DNA of 33,296 nucleotides, taken from an uncultured Verrucomicrobiota bacterium (GTDB lineage Bacteria > Verrucomicrobiota > Verrucomicrobiia > Limisphaerales > JAJXZI01). The number at the start of each line of letters is the position of its first letter. Position 1 is the first letter of the stretch. Positions 17,974 through 27,506 of the stretch are shown piece after piece. The position numbers were made by a program, and so were the translations under genes. Under the pieces are notes generated by a model, which saw nothing but the letters and a program-made list of their open reading frames with translations, had not been told where the DNA came from and searched no databases. Location: the NCBI GenBank assembly GCA_903847485.1, contig CAINDV010000926.1:1-33296 (forward strand). Direction: 5' to 3'.

Positions 17974-18960
17974 ATGCGCCTCGACCGCTTCATAACCCTC
18001 AACCTCGTCCGCCCCCTCATGGGCTTGCGCCATCTTGGACTTCGCACTTCCTCCACGCTCCCCATCTTGATGTATCACAGCATCTCGGACGATCCGGAGC
18101 CAGGCGTTCACCCCTACTATCGCGTCTGCACCTCACCCCGGCGCTTTACCGACCAAATGCAGTGGCTGAAGGATAACGGTTACCAAGGCGTCACTCTCGC
18201 CGCTGGCCTGGCCTGGCTGAACTCGCAACCCTTACCTCCTCACCTCCTCACCTCCTCAACGAAACCAGTCGCCCTCACCTTCGACGACGGCTTCCGCGAC
18301 TTCTACACCGCCGCCTTTCCGATTTTGCTCCAGCACGGCTTTCGCGCCTCAATGTTCCTGCCCACCGCCTTCGTTGGAGACGAGCGGCGCGCATTCCGTC
18401 CGCGTGGCAGTTCGCGACTCTCGACCATCCGTGATTGTCTCACTTGGTCTGAGGTCCGGGAATTGCACGCGGCTGGCATCCAGTTTGGCTCTCACACCGT
18501 CAACCACCCGAAACTGGTGGACCTCGCCTTGTCTGAGATTGAATCTGAAATCTCCAATTCCAAATCCGTAATCGAGCACCAACTCAGTGCTTCCATTACC
18601 ACCTTCGCCTATCCTTACGCCTTTCCCCAGGCCGAAAAGCATTTTGCGGAGGCTTTCTGCCAACTGCTGAAGCGGGTGGGTTATGAGTCGTGCGTAACCA
18701 CTGAAGTGGGGCGTGTGAGACCCGGCGATGACTGGTTCCGCCTTACCCGTTTGCCGGTGAACTCCGCTGACGACGACGACCTCTTGCGGAGCAAACTGGC
18801 CGGTCACTACGACTGGCTGGCCTTTCCCCAGGCCGTGGTGAAGAAGATCAAACACGCGGTTCGCCCGGCGCGGAAACAGACCGATGCACCCGTTCAAAGC
18901 ATGATCTCCGGGCCGGCAACGACTAACTCCTCTCTACCACTCGGCGACAAGCAGGCGTAA
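17974..18960 (+). CDS. Polysaccharide deacetylase (NodB-like, CE4)
   Basis: PILMYHSISDDPEPGVHPYYRVSP-like motif, VALTFDDGFRDFYTAAFPILLQHGFRASMFLPTAFVG, FGSHTVNHPKL. Confidence 0.92.
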   Translation: MRLDRFITLNLVRPLMGLRHLGLRTSSTLPILMYHSISDDPEPGVHPYYRVCTSPRRFTDQMQWLKDNGYQGVTLAAGLAWLNSQPLPPHLLTSSTKPVALTFDDGFRDFYTAAFPILLQHGFRASMFLPTAFVGDERRAFRPRGSSRLSTIRDCLTWSEVRELHAAGIQFGSHTVNHPKLVDLALSEIESEISNSKSVIEHQLSASITTFAYPYAFPQAEKHFAEAFCQLLKRVGYESCVTTEVGRVRPGDDWFRLTRLPVNSADDDDLLRSKLAGHYDWLAFPQAVVKKIKHAVRPARKQTDAPVQSMISGPATTNSSLPLGDKQA

Positions 18961-19152
18961 GTATGTGCTCTCTTCTTAATCATGCACCGTGCGCGTCGCG
19001 CGCCAGCTTCTGGACTGCGCAATTCATATTCGCTTTGTCTCTCGCCGATCACTCTTCGTCTCCCGATCCGAGTCCAAACCGTTGCTGTTGTCCGCTGTCT
19101 GCTCTCTGATTTTGAATTGTCCGCCCTCAATCTCAACACACTCCGGGCAATC

Positions 19153-20025
19153 ATGATCCAAGCCCGTTACGTTCTGGTAACTCCCGCCAAGAATGAAGAA
19201 ACTTCGATTGGGATAACTATCGAGTCCGTCGTTAATCAGACAGTCCGCCCGGCGGAGTGGGTGATTGTTAGTGACGGTTCCACCGACCGAACGGAGGAGA
19301 TCGTCCGCGCCGCCGCCGTGGCCCACCCTTGGATCCGCCTACTGCCGCTCCCGGCCCGCCCCCATCGAAGTTTTGCGGCAGTGGTGCAGGCCACCGAGGC
19401 GGGCGTTCGCGCGCTCACCGTGGATGGCTATGAGTACTTGGGCCTCTTGGATTCAGATGTTCGCTTTCAGCCCGACTACTTCGAGCAGGTGATCCGGCAA
19501 TTCGAATCCTCCGCCCGGCTCGGTTTGGCGGGAGCGGTCGTCCTGGACTTGGGCGAACCCAGAGACCGCCTTCCCAGAAATCGGGACGACGTGCCGGGTG
19601 CGGCCCAATTTTTTCGACGCCAATGCTTCGAGGATATCGGCGGGTTGCTAGCTATTCCCGAAGGCGGTTGGGATGCGCTCACTTGCGCTCGTGCCCGAAT
19701 GCTGGGATACGAAACCCGCTTATTGACGCACCTCGTTATGGATCACCTCAAGCCCCGTAACATCTCCGAAGGCAGTTTGCTTCGACGGACCTGGCAACTG
19801 GGGGTGCGCGATTATGCGCTGGGTTACCGCCCTCTGTTTGAATGCGCCAAGTGCCTCGGCCGGCTTCTTGAGTCTCCCCTGTTTGTGGGGAGCATCGCGC
19901 GGTGGGTTGGCTATTGCTGTGCCACGATCCAGCGCCGTAAGCGGATGATTCCCGGAGATTTGCTTAAATTCGTGCGCATTGAGCAGAAGAGACGACTGTG
20001 GCAGAAGCTGTTTCCTTTTAGGTGA
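19153..20025 (+). CDS. Glycosyltransferase family 2
   Basis: YVLVTPAKNEETSIGITIESVVNQTVRPAEWVIVSDGSTDRTEEIV...YLGLLDSDVRFQPDYFEQ. Confidence 0.92.
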   Translation: MIQARYVLVTPAKNEETSIGITIESVVNQTVRPAEWVIVSDGSTDRTEEIVRAAAVAHPWIRLLPLPARPHRSFAAVVQATEAGVRALTVDGYEYLGLLDSDVRFQPDYFEQVIRQFESSARLGLAGAVVLDLGEPRDRLPRNRDDVPGAAQFFRRQCFEDIGGLLAIPEGGWDALTCARARMLGYETRLLTHLVMDHLKPRNISEGSLLRRTWQLGVRDYALGYRPLFECAKCLGRLLESPLFVGSIARWVGYCCATIQRRKRMIPGDLLKFVRIEQKRRLWQKLFPFR

Positions 20026-20294
20026 AGATGTCTGTGCCGCAACAGATTGGCCCTTGGCGTTCAGGCTCAGAACCCCTGAACCGAGAAATTGGCGTGGGCC
20101 GACCGGTGAGGGTGCCGGGCCTAGAGAACCGCGCCCTTGCTGTAGGCCGGGGCCCATGACCCCGCGAACTTGGACTCCATCTCGTTTCCTCGCCGGTTGA
20201 AGATTCGTGCTCACGGCTCAGGAGTTCTGAGGCTTAACTTCCTCGCTGGCTATCGTTGGTTGGGAACTGTTGAGCCGTATCTATTCAGTAGCCA

Positions 20295-20319
20295 GGTAGG
20301 GCGACGCTCCTGCGGAGCC
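20295..20319 (+). repeat. Dispersed repeat, GTAGGGCGAsGCTCCTGC family, copy 2
   Basis: ggtagggcgacgctcctgcggagcc, embedded in gccagg...cctggc. Confidence 0.7.
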
Positions 20320-20423
20320 TGGCTGGGATGGCGAATCAGGCATCGGATCACCGCCGTTTTAGGTTCACCTTTTAGTGACCGGTGGCGACCCAAGCAAACT
20401 GCGGAGGAACCCTTGTCCAGCGC

Positions 20424-20450
20424 GGCTCGGCAGGAGCCTCGCCCTACCGG
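20424..20450 (-). repeat. Dispersed repeat, GTAGGGCGAsGCTCCTGC family, copy 3 (inverted relative to copy 2)
   Basis: ggctcggcaggagcctcgccctaccgg. Confidence 0.7.
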
Positions 20451-20555
20451 CTACTGCATCGTTACGGTTGAGAGGCTAAGGCGTAGAACTTTGGCGGATC
20501 TCAGGAATGTTTACCGTCCGCAATTCCGCCCACGGAGGGCTTTGAATGCACTGAA

Positions 20556-21866
20556 ATGAGAAATACCGCACTGCAACACCGTTCCGCGAAACTTGCCTAT
20601 CTTACAAGTGTAATCCCGGCACTTTCCGCCACCTTCATTTACCGGGAAATTCTTGAACTTGAACGACGCGGATACGCAGTTCATATCTACTCTATATGGA
20701 AACCCGAACTTGCCAGCTTGTCAGCCGAAGCTTTGCCTATGTTCGGTGTGACCCACTATTTGCAGCCGATAGGGTTCGGTCCGTTGTTGAGATCGCATTG
20801 CTACTACGTATTGCGTCGGCCTGTCCATTACCTCACGACTTTGTGTAAAATGCTAAGTCCATTCCACCATCGGTGCAAAGACCGGATGCGCTCTCTTATG
20901 CATTTCGGCGAGGGCATTGTTCTTGCCCGACAGATGGAACTTGATGGCGTCACGCACCTTCATTCGCACTATGCGTCGCAACCCACCTCGGTCGCGAGAG
21001 TCGTGCATTTGCTCACCGGCATTCCTTACAGCTTTTCCGCCCATGCGCACGACATTTGGGCCGACCGCCTCCTCCTGCGTGAAAAGCTGCGAGAAGTTCG
21101 GTTTGTGGCCTGCTGCTCGGTCTGCGGTCAAACGGAATTAATCAAGCAGGGGAATCCTGCCGACGCGCCAAAGGTCCATCTGATCTACCACGGTGTTGAT
21201 GTGAGGAGATTCATTCCCCCGCAGGGAAATGAGCGCCGCGCAGATCTGATCCTGGCAGTTGGACGGTTGGAGGATGTGAAGGGTTTCCATCACTTGGTAG
21301 AAGCCTGCCAACATCTCCGGGAACAGCAGGTTCGCTTCGAGTGTCGGATCGTCGGAGAAGGCGACCAACGGGCGCGCTTGACCGCCTTGATCGACCATTT
21401 CCAGCTTGGCGAGTGGGTTCATCTGGCCGGCGCGGTCACGCAGGAGCGCCTGCTTGCTCACTATCACGAGGCCGCACTATGCACCATGCCCTGCGTGGCA
21501 AGCGCGGACGGGCGGCACGATGGCATTCCCAATGTGTTTCTCGAAGCCATGGCAACGGCTCTTCCGGTTGTGACGACTCCAACGGGAGGCATACCTGAGC
21601 TGATCGTGAACGGGGAAAACGGATTCCTAGTGCCTCCTGCCAGTCCCAAAGAACTGGCGGAGAAACTCAAAGATTTATTGCGCGACGCTTCCCTGCGAAA
21701 GTCAGTCGGCGCGGCGGCTCGAGAAACCATCTGTGCCCGCTTCGACAACCGTGAAACCATCGGGCCGCTCATCGAGTTATTCCGCAACGAGGCAAGTCTG
21801 GAGCCATGTCCTGCTGAAGCTTCCAGTAATATTACAGTTTTGGGAATTCAGGCAGAAAGATATTGA
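20556..21866 (+). CDS. Glycosyltransferase family 4
   Basis: KLAYLTSVIPALSATFIYREILELERRGYAVHIYSI...HAHDIWA...ILAVGRLEDVKGFHHLVEACQHLREQQVRFECRIVGEGDQR...DGIPNVFLEAMATALPVVTTPTGGIPELI. Confidence 0.93.
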   Translation: MRNTALQHRSAKLAYLTSVIPALSATFIYREILELERRGYAVHIYSIWKPELASLSAEALPMFGVTHYLQPIGFGPLLRSHCYYVLRRPVHYLTTLCKMLSPFHHRCKDRMRSLMHFGEGIVLARQMELDGVTHLHSHYASQPTSVARVVHLLTGIPYSFSAHAHDIWADRLLLREKLREVRFVACCSVCGQTELIKQGNPADAPKVHLIYHGVDVRRFIPPQGNERRADLILAVGRLEDVKGFHHLVEACQHLREQQVRFECRIVGEGDQRARLTALIDHFQLGEWVHLAGAVTQERLLAHYHEAALCTMPCVASADGRHDGIPNVFLEAMATALPVVTTPTGGIPELIVNGENGFLVPPASPKELAEKLKDLLRDASLRKSVGAAARETICARFDNRETIGPLIELFRNEASLEPCPAEASSNITVLGIQAERY

Positions 21867-21910
21867 CCGTTCTCGTTTCCCCGAGGACTTCGGCAAATTA
21901 GTATCTGCGT

Positions 21911-22068
21911 CGTGCGCGCCCTGGCCCAACTGGGTCCGCTGCGCCTTGTTCCTTTCTGCCTCATTGCGCGGGGAAAGTTAAGGATGTTCTTCATTCTGGG
22001 TGCGGTAGTTACTCTGCCGATGATGACAACCTATTCAATCGTGGAAAGTAGTCACGCGGGTTGGGTAG
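21911..22068 (+). pseudogene. N-terminal fragment of an O-antigen ligase-like gene (paralog of 22716-24074)
   Basis: MRALAQLGPLRLVPFCLIARGKLRMFFILGAVVTLPMMTTYSIVESSHAGWVD aligns with MQALALFLVIAAIVFPFYGARGFKQWCLAMGMLGLPLPIYGTLFHSPHQGWAD. Confidence 0.6.
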
Positions 22069-22632
22069 ATGGATTGGCCCAGAATGGAAGACGTGAAGGG
22101 CTACCACCACCTGGTCGAGGCTTGCCGCCTGCTGAAAACTCAGGGTGTCTCGTTCCATTGCCGCATCGTGGGCGATGGTGAGGAGCGGCCTCGTTGGAAT
22201 TCGCAAATCCAGCACAGTGCCGCGAACGACGAAGTGGTCTTGGTGGGCGCGGTTTCCCATGAGCGCCTCCTTAAGTATCACCACGACGCCTCTGTGTTAG
22301 TCATTCCGTGCGTTGAGACCTCGGACGGGCGGCATGATGGAATTCCGAATGTTTTCCTTGAGGCTATAGCAACTGGGCTGCCCGTGCTACCAACCCCCAT
22401 AGGTGGCATTTCTGAGCTTGTACCGCATGGGCAGAATGGCAGCTTGGTTCCACTTCGGGATCCTGTGGAACTCGTGGCCGCTCTGAGGCGCCTAATGGAA
22501 GACTCTAACCTGCGCCAGGCGTTGGGCAACACAGGGAACAAAACTGTTAGAGCAGCATTTGATAATCTCGCAAGTCCATTAACCCCTCATCGAGCTGCTG
22601 TTGGGCAAAGCGGGGCTGACCCCCATTCCTAA
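22069..22632 (+). pseudogene. C-terminal fragment of a GT4 glycosyltransferase (paralog of 20556-21866)
   Basis: MEDVKGYHHLVEACRLLKTQGVSFHCRIVGDGEERPR...DGRHDGIPNVFLEAIATGLPVLPTPIGGISELV; N-terminal domain missing. Confidence 0.8.
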
Positions 22633-22715
22633 AAAGACTGGTCCGCTAGGCAGTTGAGAGGCCACAGAGTCCCACTTGTAATCCAAACAACCGGGCTAAC
22701 TTCCCAAAACCAAGT

Positions 22716-24074
22716 ATGCAGGCGCTCGCGCTTTTTCTCGTAATCGCCGCTATCGTGTTCCCGTTCTATGGGGCAAGGGGTTTTAAGCAGTGGTGTCTGG
22801 CGATGGGAATGCTCGGCCTTCCGTTGCCGATTTATGGAACACTTTTCCACAGCCCCCACCAGGGATGGGCCGATGTCATAAAAATCACCGCATCAAATCT
22901 GCCGCTGCTCTTACTCCTGGTCCATGTTATTATGCGGCAAGGATATCAGCGTATCGGCCGGTTAGTCGTCTTCCAAGCCGGCATGCTATTTGTAGTTGCG
23001 ATCGCCCTGTCGGCTCTGAACTCGACTATGCTTCGAGCCACCGGGCTGCAAATGATCATGGTGGCCAAGGTATTCCTGCTCTATTTTTGCGTGCCAGCTC
23101 TCGCAATCCAAAGCCGGGAGGATCTTGAATGCGCTGTGAAGTGGCTCGGCATCGTGATTGTCATAGAGGCGATTTATGGTTGTGCTCAGACCCTTGCTGG
23201 CTACCAGACTTACGTCTTTAATAGCGACGGGTTTCGACCTGAAATCCTGATCCATCCTAACGGCATGGCACGGGCCACGGGCACGCTGGGCTATCCAAAC
23301 GCGTATGGTGGATTTCTAGTGCCGCTATTCCTACTCCAGATTTGCATGTATTTGTTCGGTGGGCAGCGGGGCAAGATTCGTCTATTGAGTTTTGTCGCAG
23401 TGTTCATTGCCATCATCTGCAGCGGCTCCCGGAATGCTTGGATTTGCCTGTCCCTATCTTTGGTGTTTGTATTGGTTGACGCTGTGAGGCGGAGGGTTAT
23501 TACGTTGCGGACCATTTTGGCGATGGCATGTGTTCTCCTGATTCTGTGCGTGCCAGCCATTGGCCTAATCAGGGATAGACTCACGCGGTCTGACCATAAT
23601 GCTGCCGAGTCCCGGATTCCGCTGGCGCAATTGGCGTTGAAGGTGATCCAAGCCCACCCCATCATCGGGGTGGGAGGCAATACCTACGCAAACGTTGCCA
23701 AAGATTATATGGACAAGAATCTTGAAGGCATGTTTGTCTCGATTGTTCATAACCAGTATCTGTACGTGTTCGCCGAGTGCGGAATTATTGGACTGCTTGC
23801 GTGGTTGGCTATCATCGCCGCCGTCGGCAACGAAGCAAAGAGGTGCTATCAGGAAGTGGATAGCAACTATGCTTACGCAATGGGGAAGGGGGCACTTTTC
23901 GGTGTGGGGGCAATGCTGATGGCAATGCTCTTTGACATGTTCAAATCTGAAGCGTCATTGGGTAGTATGTTTCTGTTAGGTGCCCTTTGCCACGCGCTGC
24001 GGGAAAACGTTTATGAAACTGGGAGTCCGAATAAACTAGCGCCTATACAACTTGACTGCGCGCCTGCACGATAA
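22716..24074 (+). CDS. O-antigen ligase/polymerase family membrane protein (Wzy/WaaL-like)
   Basis: Many TM segments; RATGTLGYPNAYGGFLVPLFLL, AVFIAIICSGSRNAWICL, AHPIIGVGGNTYANV, HNQYLYVFAECGIIGLLAWL. Confidence 0.88.
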   Translation: MQALALFLVIAAIVFPFYGARGFKQWCLAMGMLGLPLPIYGTLFHSPHQGWADVIKITASNLPLLLLLVHVIMRQGYQRIGRLVVFQAGMLFVVAIALSALNSTMLRATGLQMIMVAKVFLLYFCVPALAIQSREDLECAVKWLGIVIVIEAIYGCAQTLAGYQTYVFNSDGFRPEILIHPNGMARATGTLGYPNAYGGFLVPLFLLQICMYLFGGQRGKIRLLSFVAVFIAIICSGSRNAWICLSLSLVFVLVDAVRRRVITLRTILAMACVLLILCVPAIGLIRDRLTRSDHNAAESRIPLAQLALKVIQAHPIIGVGGNTYANVAKDYMDKNLEGMFVSIVHNQYLYVFAECGIIGLLAWLAIIAAVGNEAKRCYQEVDSNYAYAMGKGALFGVGAMLMAMLFDMFKSEASLGSMFLLGALCHALRENVYETGSPNKLAPIQLDCAPAR

Positions 24075-24121
24075 ATCGTCAATGGGCATAGAGAGCAAGC
24101 CACACGCGCACTAAGTATGGT

Positions 24122-25726
24122 ATGAAAATCCAGATTCACATGGACAGCGGTTTAATTCAATCAACCGCTCATTCGGAGGACGAGCTACGACAAAGCGTCC
24201 TCCTATATGGACGAGTTGATCGCATCCGGAGTAATGGTCAAAGCATGTGGCACCCTTCCATAGGCGACTTGCAAAGAGTACTGCAAACTAAGTTCTGTCC
24301 AGAGCAGCTTTCAGAAATTGAGAATATTGAGGGCAGTTTCCTGGTTGTTTACAGAAGAGGTAGGCGCATTTACATATTCTGTGACAAATATTCGATCCAG
24401 AGGGTGTACTACGCAATCGACGCAACGCGAGTAACACTCTCCGATAAGTTACTTGAGGATTTCCAGAACCTCGCAATATCCCCACAGAATGCGACTCAGT
24501 TTGCTTTTTTACAGTTTGTTCCAGGTCGCTGCACGTTGTTCGACAAAATCTATCGGCTCATGCCGTGTGAGTGTTTAGTCTTGGATCTAGACACCAAACA
24601 ATGCGCATCAATGCTGCACTTCATTTATGGCAAGCGTAAGGTGGACGCACCCGACATTACGAGTGTTGGACAGACAACACATAATCTCTTTCGCCAGGCT
24701 GTGCAGATGCGAATCCAGAAGTATCCCACCAGCAACTTGCTGGTTCCTCTCTCCGGAGGGCTAGACTCTAGGTACATATTGGCAACGCTCATGGAATTGG
24801 TGTCGCCGAACCGTATAACGGCGGTGACCTTCGGCTCGTTAGGTACTTATGACTATGAGATCGGTGCACAGGTCGCGAAGGTGGTTGGTGTCAAACATGT
24901 GGCATATCCTCTCAGTGTTGAGGATTATAGGGATCCGGAGTTATTGCGCAACGGGCTTGATGCCGAAGGGCAAGTGAATTTCATAACTGAGGCGCCGCTA
25001 AGAGTGTTTGAAGAATTCGAAGCCCATGGAACAGTTGTCGTGTCAGGGTTTGTTGGCGACGCAATTATGGGGTCAAAAGCCTATCAGTGTGTGCAGGATC
25101 AGCGTGACGTCGTAGTAAGGGACAGCCTCGTGGATGACAGGGATTTGTGTGCACAGTTCTTGGATTCGGATACAATTGCGGACGGCTTCTACTACGAGAC
25201 AGGTGAGGATTCGAGTCTTACGACGTTTGAGCAATGGTTCTTCGTGAATCACTTCACCAAATACACCAATTACTGCGTTTTTAAGAATCGCAACCGATTG
25301 AAGTACATAAGCCCGTTTATCGATTATGAGTTGTGTGAGTTTGTTCTTAATATACCGCGCGAAATGCGCCTCAAGCGTGCGATGTATTTCCGGGAGTGTT
25401 GTAATCGATTTCCACAACTTGCTGGGTTGCCATTTAAGTCCTATATGGGCTCAGCTTTGAGCGCGTCCCTTCTAAGTAGGTTTATTGCAAGGCAATGGGA
25501 CAAGATCAATTACAGTTATTTGGGAATTGACAAGCGAGCTAATTACATCAGCTTTCACAAGCATGTTAGCAGAATAGCGGGCGGAGCGGATGTCAGAAAG
25601 GGTGGCGTGGGTTTACGACCTGAGCTGTTGAGAACCATCCTAGAAGATAAGAGGTGCGTGCTGATGCGTTATAACCTTCGATGCTTGCAGCTTCTTAGTC
25701 GGCAGTATGATATTTCCTTGCAGTGA
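24122..25726 (+). CDS. Asparagine synthase-related protein without the N-terminal glutaminase Cys
   Basis: N-terminal MKIQIHMD..., GSFLVVYRRGRRIYIFCDKYSIQRVYYA; PP-loop LLVPLSGGLDSRYILATLM; YISPFIDYELCEFVLNIPREMRLKRAMYFREC. Confidence 0.85.
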   Translation: MKIQIHMDSGLIQSTAHSEDELRQSVLLYGRVDRIRSNGQSMWHPSIGDLQRVLQTKFCPEQLSEIENIEGSFLVVYRRGRRIYIFCDKYSIQRVYYAIDATRVTLSDKLLEDFQNLAISPQNATQFAFLQFVPGRCTLFDKIYRLMPCECLVLDLDTKQCASMLHFIYGKRKVDAPDITSVGQTTHNLFRQAVQMRIQKYPTSNLLVPLSGGLDSRYILATLMELVSPNRITAVTFGSLGTYDYEIGAQVAKVVGVKHVAYPLSVEDYRDPELLRNGLDAEGQVNFITEAPLRVFEEFEAHGTVVVSGFVGDAIMGSKAYQCVQDQRDVVVRDSLVDDRDLCAQFLDSDTIADGFYYETGEDSSLTTFEQWFFVNHFTKYTNYCVFKNRNRLKYISPFIDYELCEFVLNIPREMRLKRAMYFRECCNRFPQLAGLPFKSYMGSALSASLLSRFIARQWDKINYSYLGIDKRANYISFHKHVSRIAGGADVRKGGVGLRPELLRTILEDKRCVLMRYNLRCLQLLSRQYDISLQ

Positions 25727-25829
25727 AATACGGCGGTCGGGCATCGCCAACGGGAGTGGGGGATGAGCCAGCGCCGGGCCTGCAAAGTAAGTAGGGCAAC
25801 CGCGCGACTCAGCCTATAGTGACACCTGC

Positions 25830-27296
25830 ATGATGAAACCGCGCAGCTTACTGAGAAATACAAGTTACGTGCTCCTTGCGCAGTTGCTCGTGCGTACGGT
25901 CAACTTTGTTCAATTGCCACTGCTGGTCAGGCACCTTGGCAAGGCTGAGTATGGTGTGTATAGCCTGACTCTGGCCTTCCCTGCCATGTTCTTAGTGCTC
26001 AGCGACATGGGCATCAACAGCATCATGCTGCGGAAAGTGGCACGCGATCGTGGTTCCTGCGCGGCGGTGTTGCCCACGGTCCTCTTTCTGAAAGTGGTTC
26101 TAACAGCCGTGTTTATTACCGTGCTGAGTGTCACCGTGGCGCTTTCAAACTATGGTTCCTTCGTTAAGGCATTGTTGATCGTGTCGGCTTTAGGCAGTGC
26201 GGCGTCAATCTACATCGAACTTGTGATTGCGGCGGCAAGGGGAGCCGAGAATTTCGCTCTAGAAGCATACGTGAGCGCGGGACGCGCCGTGAGTTTTCTG
26301 CTGGTTGTCATCGCGGTGGTTGCCATGAATGGCGGACTCATGGCGGTTGTTGGGGGTTGGGTTGTCACGAGCCTTCTGGCAAGCCTGTTTTGCTTAGGGT
26401 GGTGTAAGAGGCATTACGGGCTGCGAGTGCAGTGGGTCTCTGCGAAGGAAGCCTATCGCATGCTTCGCGAGTCTTGGCCGTTTGCATTGCATAACATGAT
26501 CTCGCCGCTCTTTGGGACTATTGACGTGCTGATGCTGTCTTTGCTGAGCACCTATGAATCTGTTGGCACCTATAATGCAGCGTACCGGCTCGTCATCTTT
26601 TTGCACGTCGTTCCGGAAGCTCTCAACCGCGTCCTGTTCGCGCGACTGTCGAGGCTCTTTACGACTACGCCCGGTGATTTTACTGCACAGATTAACCGAG
26701 CTTTGCTACACATGCTGATCCTGGGCCTCCCGGCATCGGTCGGGTTGATGATTGTGTCCGACAAAGTAGTCGTTACCTTGTTTTCTAGCGAATATGCGAA
26801 CAGCGGCATGATCCTTAGGATTCTTGCCGCTCCCTTGGCCTTCTACTTTGTTCGCGTGATTTTCAGTGCTGCGCTTTATGCGAGCAATCGGGAGCGGTTG
26901 GCGCTCACCTGTTTCGGCTGCGCGACCGCATTAAATGCCTTGCTGGATTTGGTGTTAATTCCACGATACGACTACATGGGGTCAGCCTATGCCTCGCTGT
27001 GTGCTGAAGTAATGCTATGTACCGCATATTGGGTTGCAGTCAAGCGCTTTTGCAGGGTATCCCTCGATGGAGCGGGCGTTCGACTCATGTGTGCTGTTGG
27101 GCTCTTGGCAGGCACGGCAATGTTCCTGATGGGGAGGCCATTGGTTGTACAGGTGACGATTTCCGCGGTGGTTTACGGTTTGGGGGTCTATTTTTTCAAA
27201 GTTCTGAACCCTGAAGAAGTGTGCCGGATCAGTGGCTTTGTGAGGAAGTTGTGGGCAAGGGGTCGGGTGATTTTCGCCACGAGAACGAGGTCGTGA
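25830..27296 (+). CDS. Oligosaccharide flippase family protein (Wzx-like)
   Basis: RNTSYVLLAQLLVRTVNFVQLPLLVRHLGKAEYGVYSLTLAFPAMFLVLSDMGINSIMLRKVARD; about 12 hydrophobic segments. Confidence 0.92.
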   Translation: MMKPRSLLRNTSYVLLAQLLVRTVNFVQLPLLVRHLGKAEYGVYSLTLAFPAMFLVLSDMGINSIMLRKVARDRGSCAAVLPTVLFLKVVLTAVFITVLSVTVALSNYGSFVKALLIVSALGSAASIYIELVIAAARGAENFALEAYVSAGRAVSFLLVVIAVVAMNGGLMAVVGGWVVTSLLASLFCLGWCKRHYGLRVQWVSAKEAYRMLRESWPFALHNMISPLFGTIDVLMLSLLSTYESVGTYNAAYRLVIFLHVVPEALNRVLFARLSRLFTTTPGDFTAQINRALLHMLILGLPASVGLMIVSDKVVVTLFSSEYANSGMILRILAAPLAFYFVRVIFSAALYASNRERLALTCFGCATALNALLDLVLIPRYDYMGSAYASLCAEVMLCTAYWVAVKRFCRVSLDGAGVRLMCAVGLLAGTAMFLMGRPLVVQVTISAVVYGLGVYFFKVLNPEEVCRISGFVRKLWARGRVIFATRTRS

Positions 27297-27506
27297 TCCG
27301 GGTATGGGCGGGTGCTGTGTCGAGTTTTGGCTACCACTCAAGCTTCTTCAATTGAGGGTGTGGCTCTTCGGCACGCCATGTGCTGATATGTCTAGCGTGC
27401 ATGCCGGCCTTAAGAAGATGGCTTAGGCGACGCATGAGGTAGGCTCCGTGGTGGACACGGGTTGTTGGCCTGGTGCTTTGGCGGTGCATGCTATGCAAAT
27501 ATCCAA

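Noticed and set aside
18230-18262. cctcacctcctcacctcctcaa as a coding microsatellite of special function
   Set aside because: Short CCTCA-type run in a linker of the deacetylase; similar C/T-rich text occurs at 12420-12450, but too short to claim more than low complexity.
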